In this document: positions 63,998 to 64,000 of the stretch, one piece after another
Numbering within the stretch: position 1 is the first letter of the stretch
Layout: the number at the start of each line of letters is the position of its first letter
NCBI RefSeq assembly: GCF_007830185.1
Contig: NZ_VLKZ01000006.1
Span: forward strand, 184,329-248,328
Origin: Halalkalibacter nanhaiisediminis
GTDB taxonomy: Bacteria; Bacillota; Bacilli; Bacillales; Bacillaceae_D
Length of the DNA stretch: 64,000 nucleotides
Direction of reading: 5' to 3'
Translations under genes and position numbers: made by a program
Notes under the pieces: generated by a model
Told to the model about the DNA's origin: nothing
Seen by the model: the letters and a program-made list of their open reading frames with translations, nothing else
Database searches by the model: none

Positions 63998-64000
63998 GTA

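Overview
The window is low-GC, sporulating, competent Firmicute DNA. Gene order follows the Bacillus subtilis chromosome from the bkd operon through spo0A, recN, dxs-ispA, accBC, spoIIIA, efp, yqh genes and gcv to comG. An OLE RNA with its partner gene oapA sits between ispA and dxs. That arrangement is known from alkaliphilic and halophilic Bacillaceae, so I infer an alkaliphilic Bacillus-like host (Alkalihalobacillus/Halalkalibacter type). I did not determine the species.

Region 1 (1-6.6 kb): the branched-chain keto-acid operon (bkdR, bcd, lpdV, bkdAA, bkdAB partial) on the minus strand. It has a textbook sigma-54 promoter and TGCA-rich upstream repeats, but lacks ptb and buk. Region 2 (6.6-9.3 kb): an unusual trio of a SteA-like protein, a GT2 glycosyltransferase and a membrane sugar-phosphate transferase. 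Region 3 (9.4-24.7 kb): spo0A, spoIVB, recN, argR, tlyA, dxs, oapA, OLE RNA, ispA, xseB, xseA, folD, nusB, yqhY, accC, accB. Region 4 (24.7-33.5 kb): an orphan gene, the eight-gene spoIIIA operon, yqhV, efp, yqhT and yqhR. Region 5 (33.6-43.3 kb): yqhQ, yqhP, yqhO, mntR, splB, a B12-dependent ribonucleotide reductase, dat, lipM and yqhL.

Region 6 (43.3-50.9 kb) is the most unusual part. A cyclic-di-GMP-I riboswitch with a terminator lies between a STAS gene and an operon that follows it. The operon encodes a membrane HD-GYP/RsbW-RsbT-type kinase fusion, a HAMP sensor, a PP2C phosphatase, a Jag-N/FapA protein and a second STAS protein. It looks like a partner-switching circuit whose expression is set by c-di-GMP, with no sigma factor beside it. 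The HD-GYP domain has a degenerate metal motif.

Region 7 (51.2-62.7 kb): the glycine cleavage operon under a glycine riboswitch, yqhH, yqhG, yqgW, yqgX, yqgY, yqzE and comGC-comGG, then yidD. comGA and comGB are missing from their usual place, leaving only a promoter-like leader. Region 8 (62.7-64 kb): 14 tRNA genes on the minus strand. Two genes, spoIIIAD and comGE, appear to need non-standard start codons (ATT and ATA); default gene calling truncates both.
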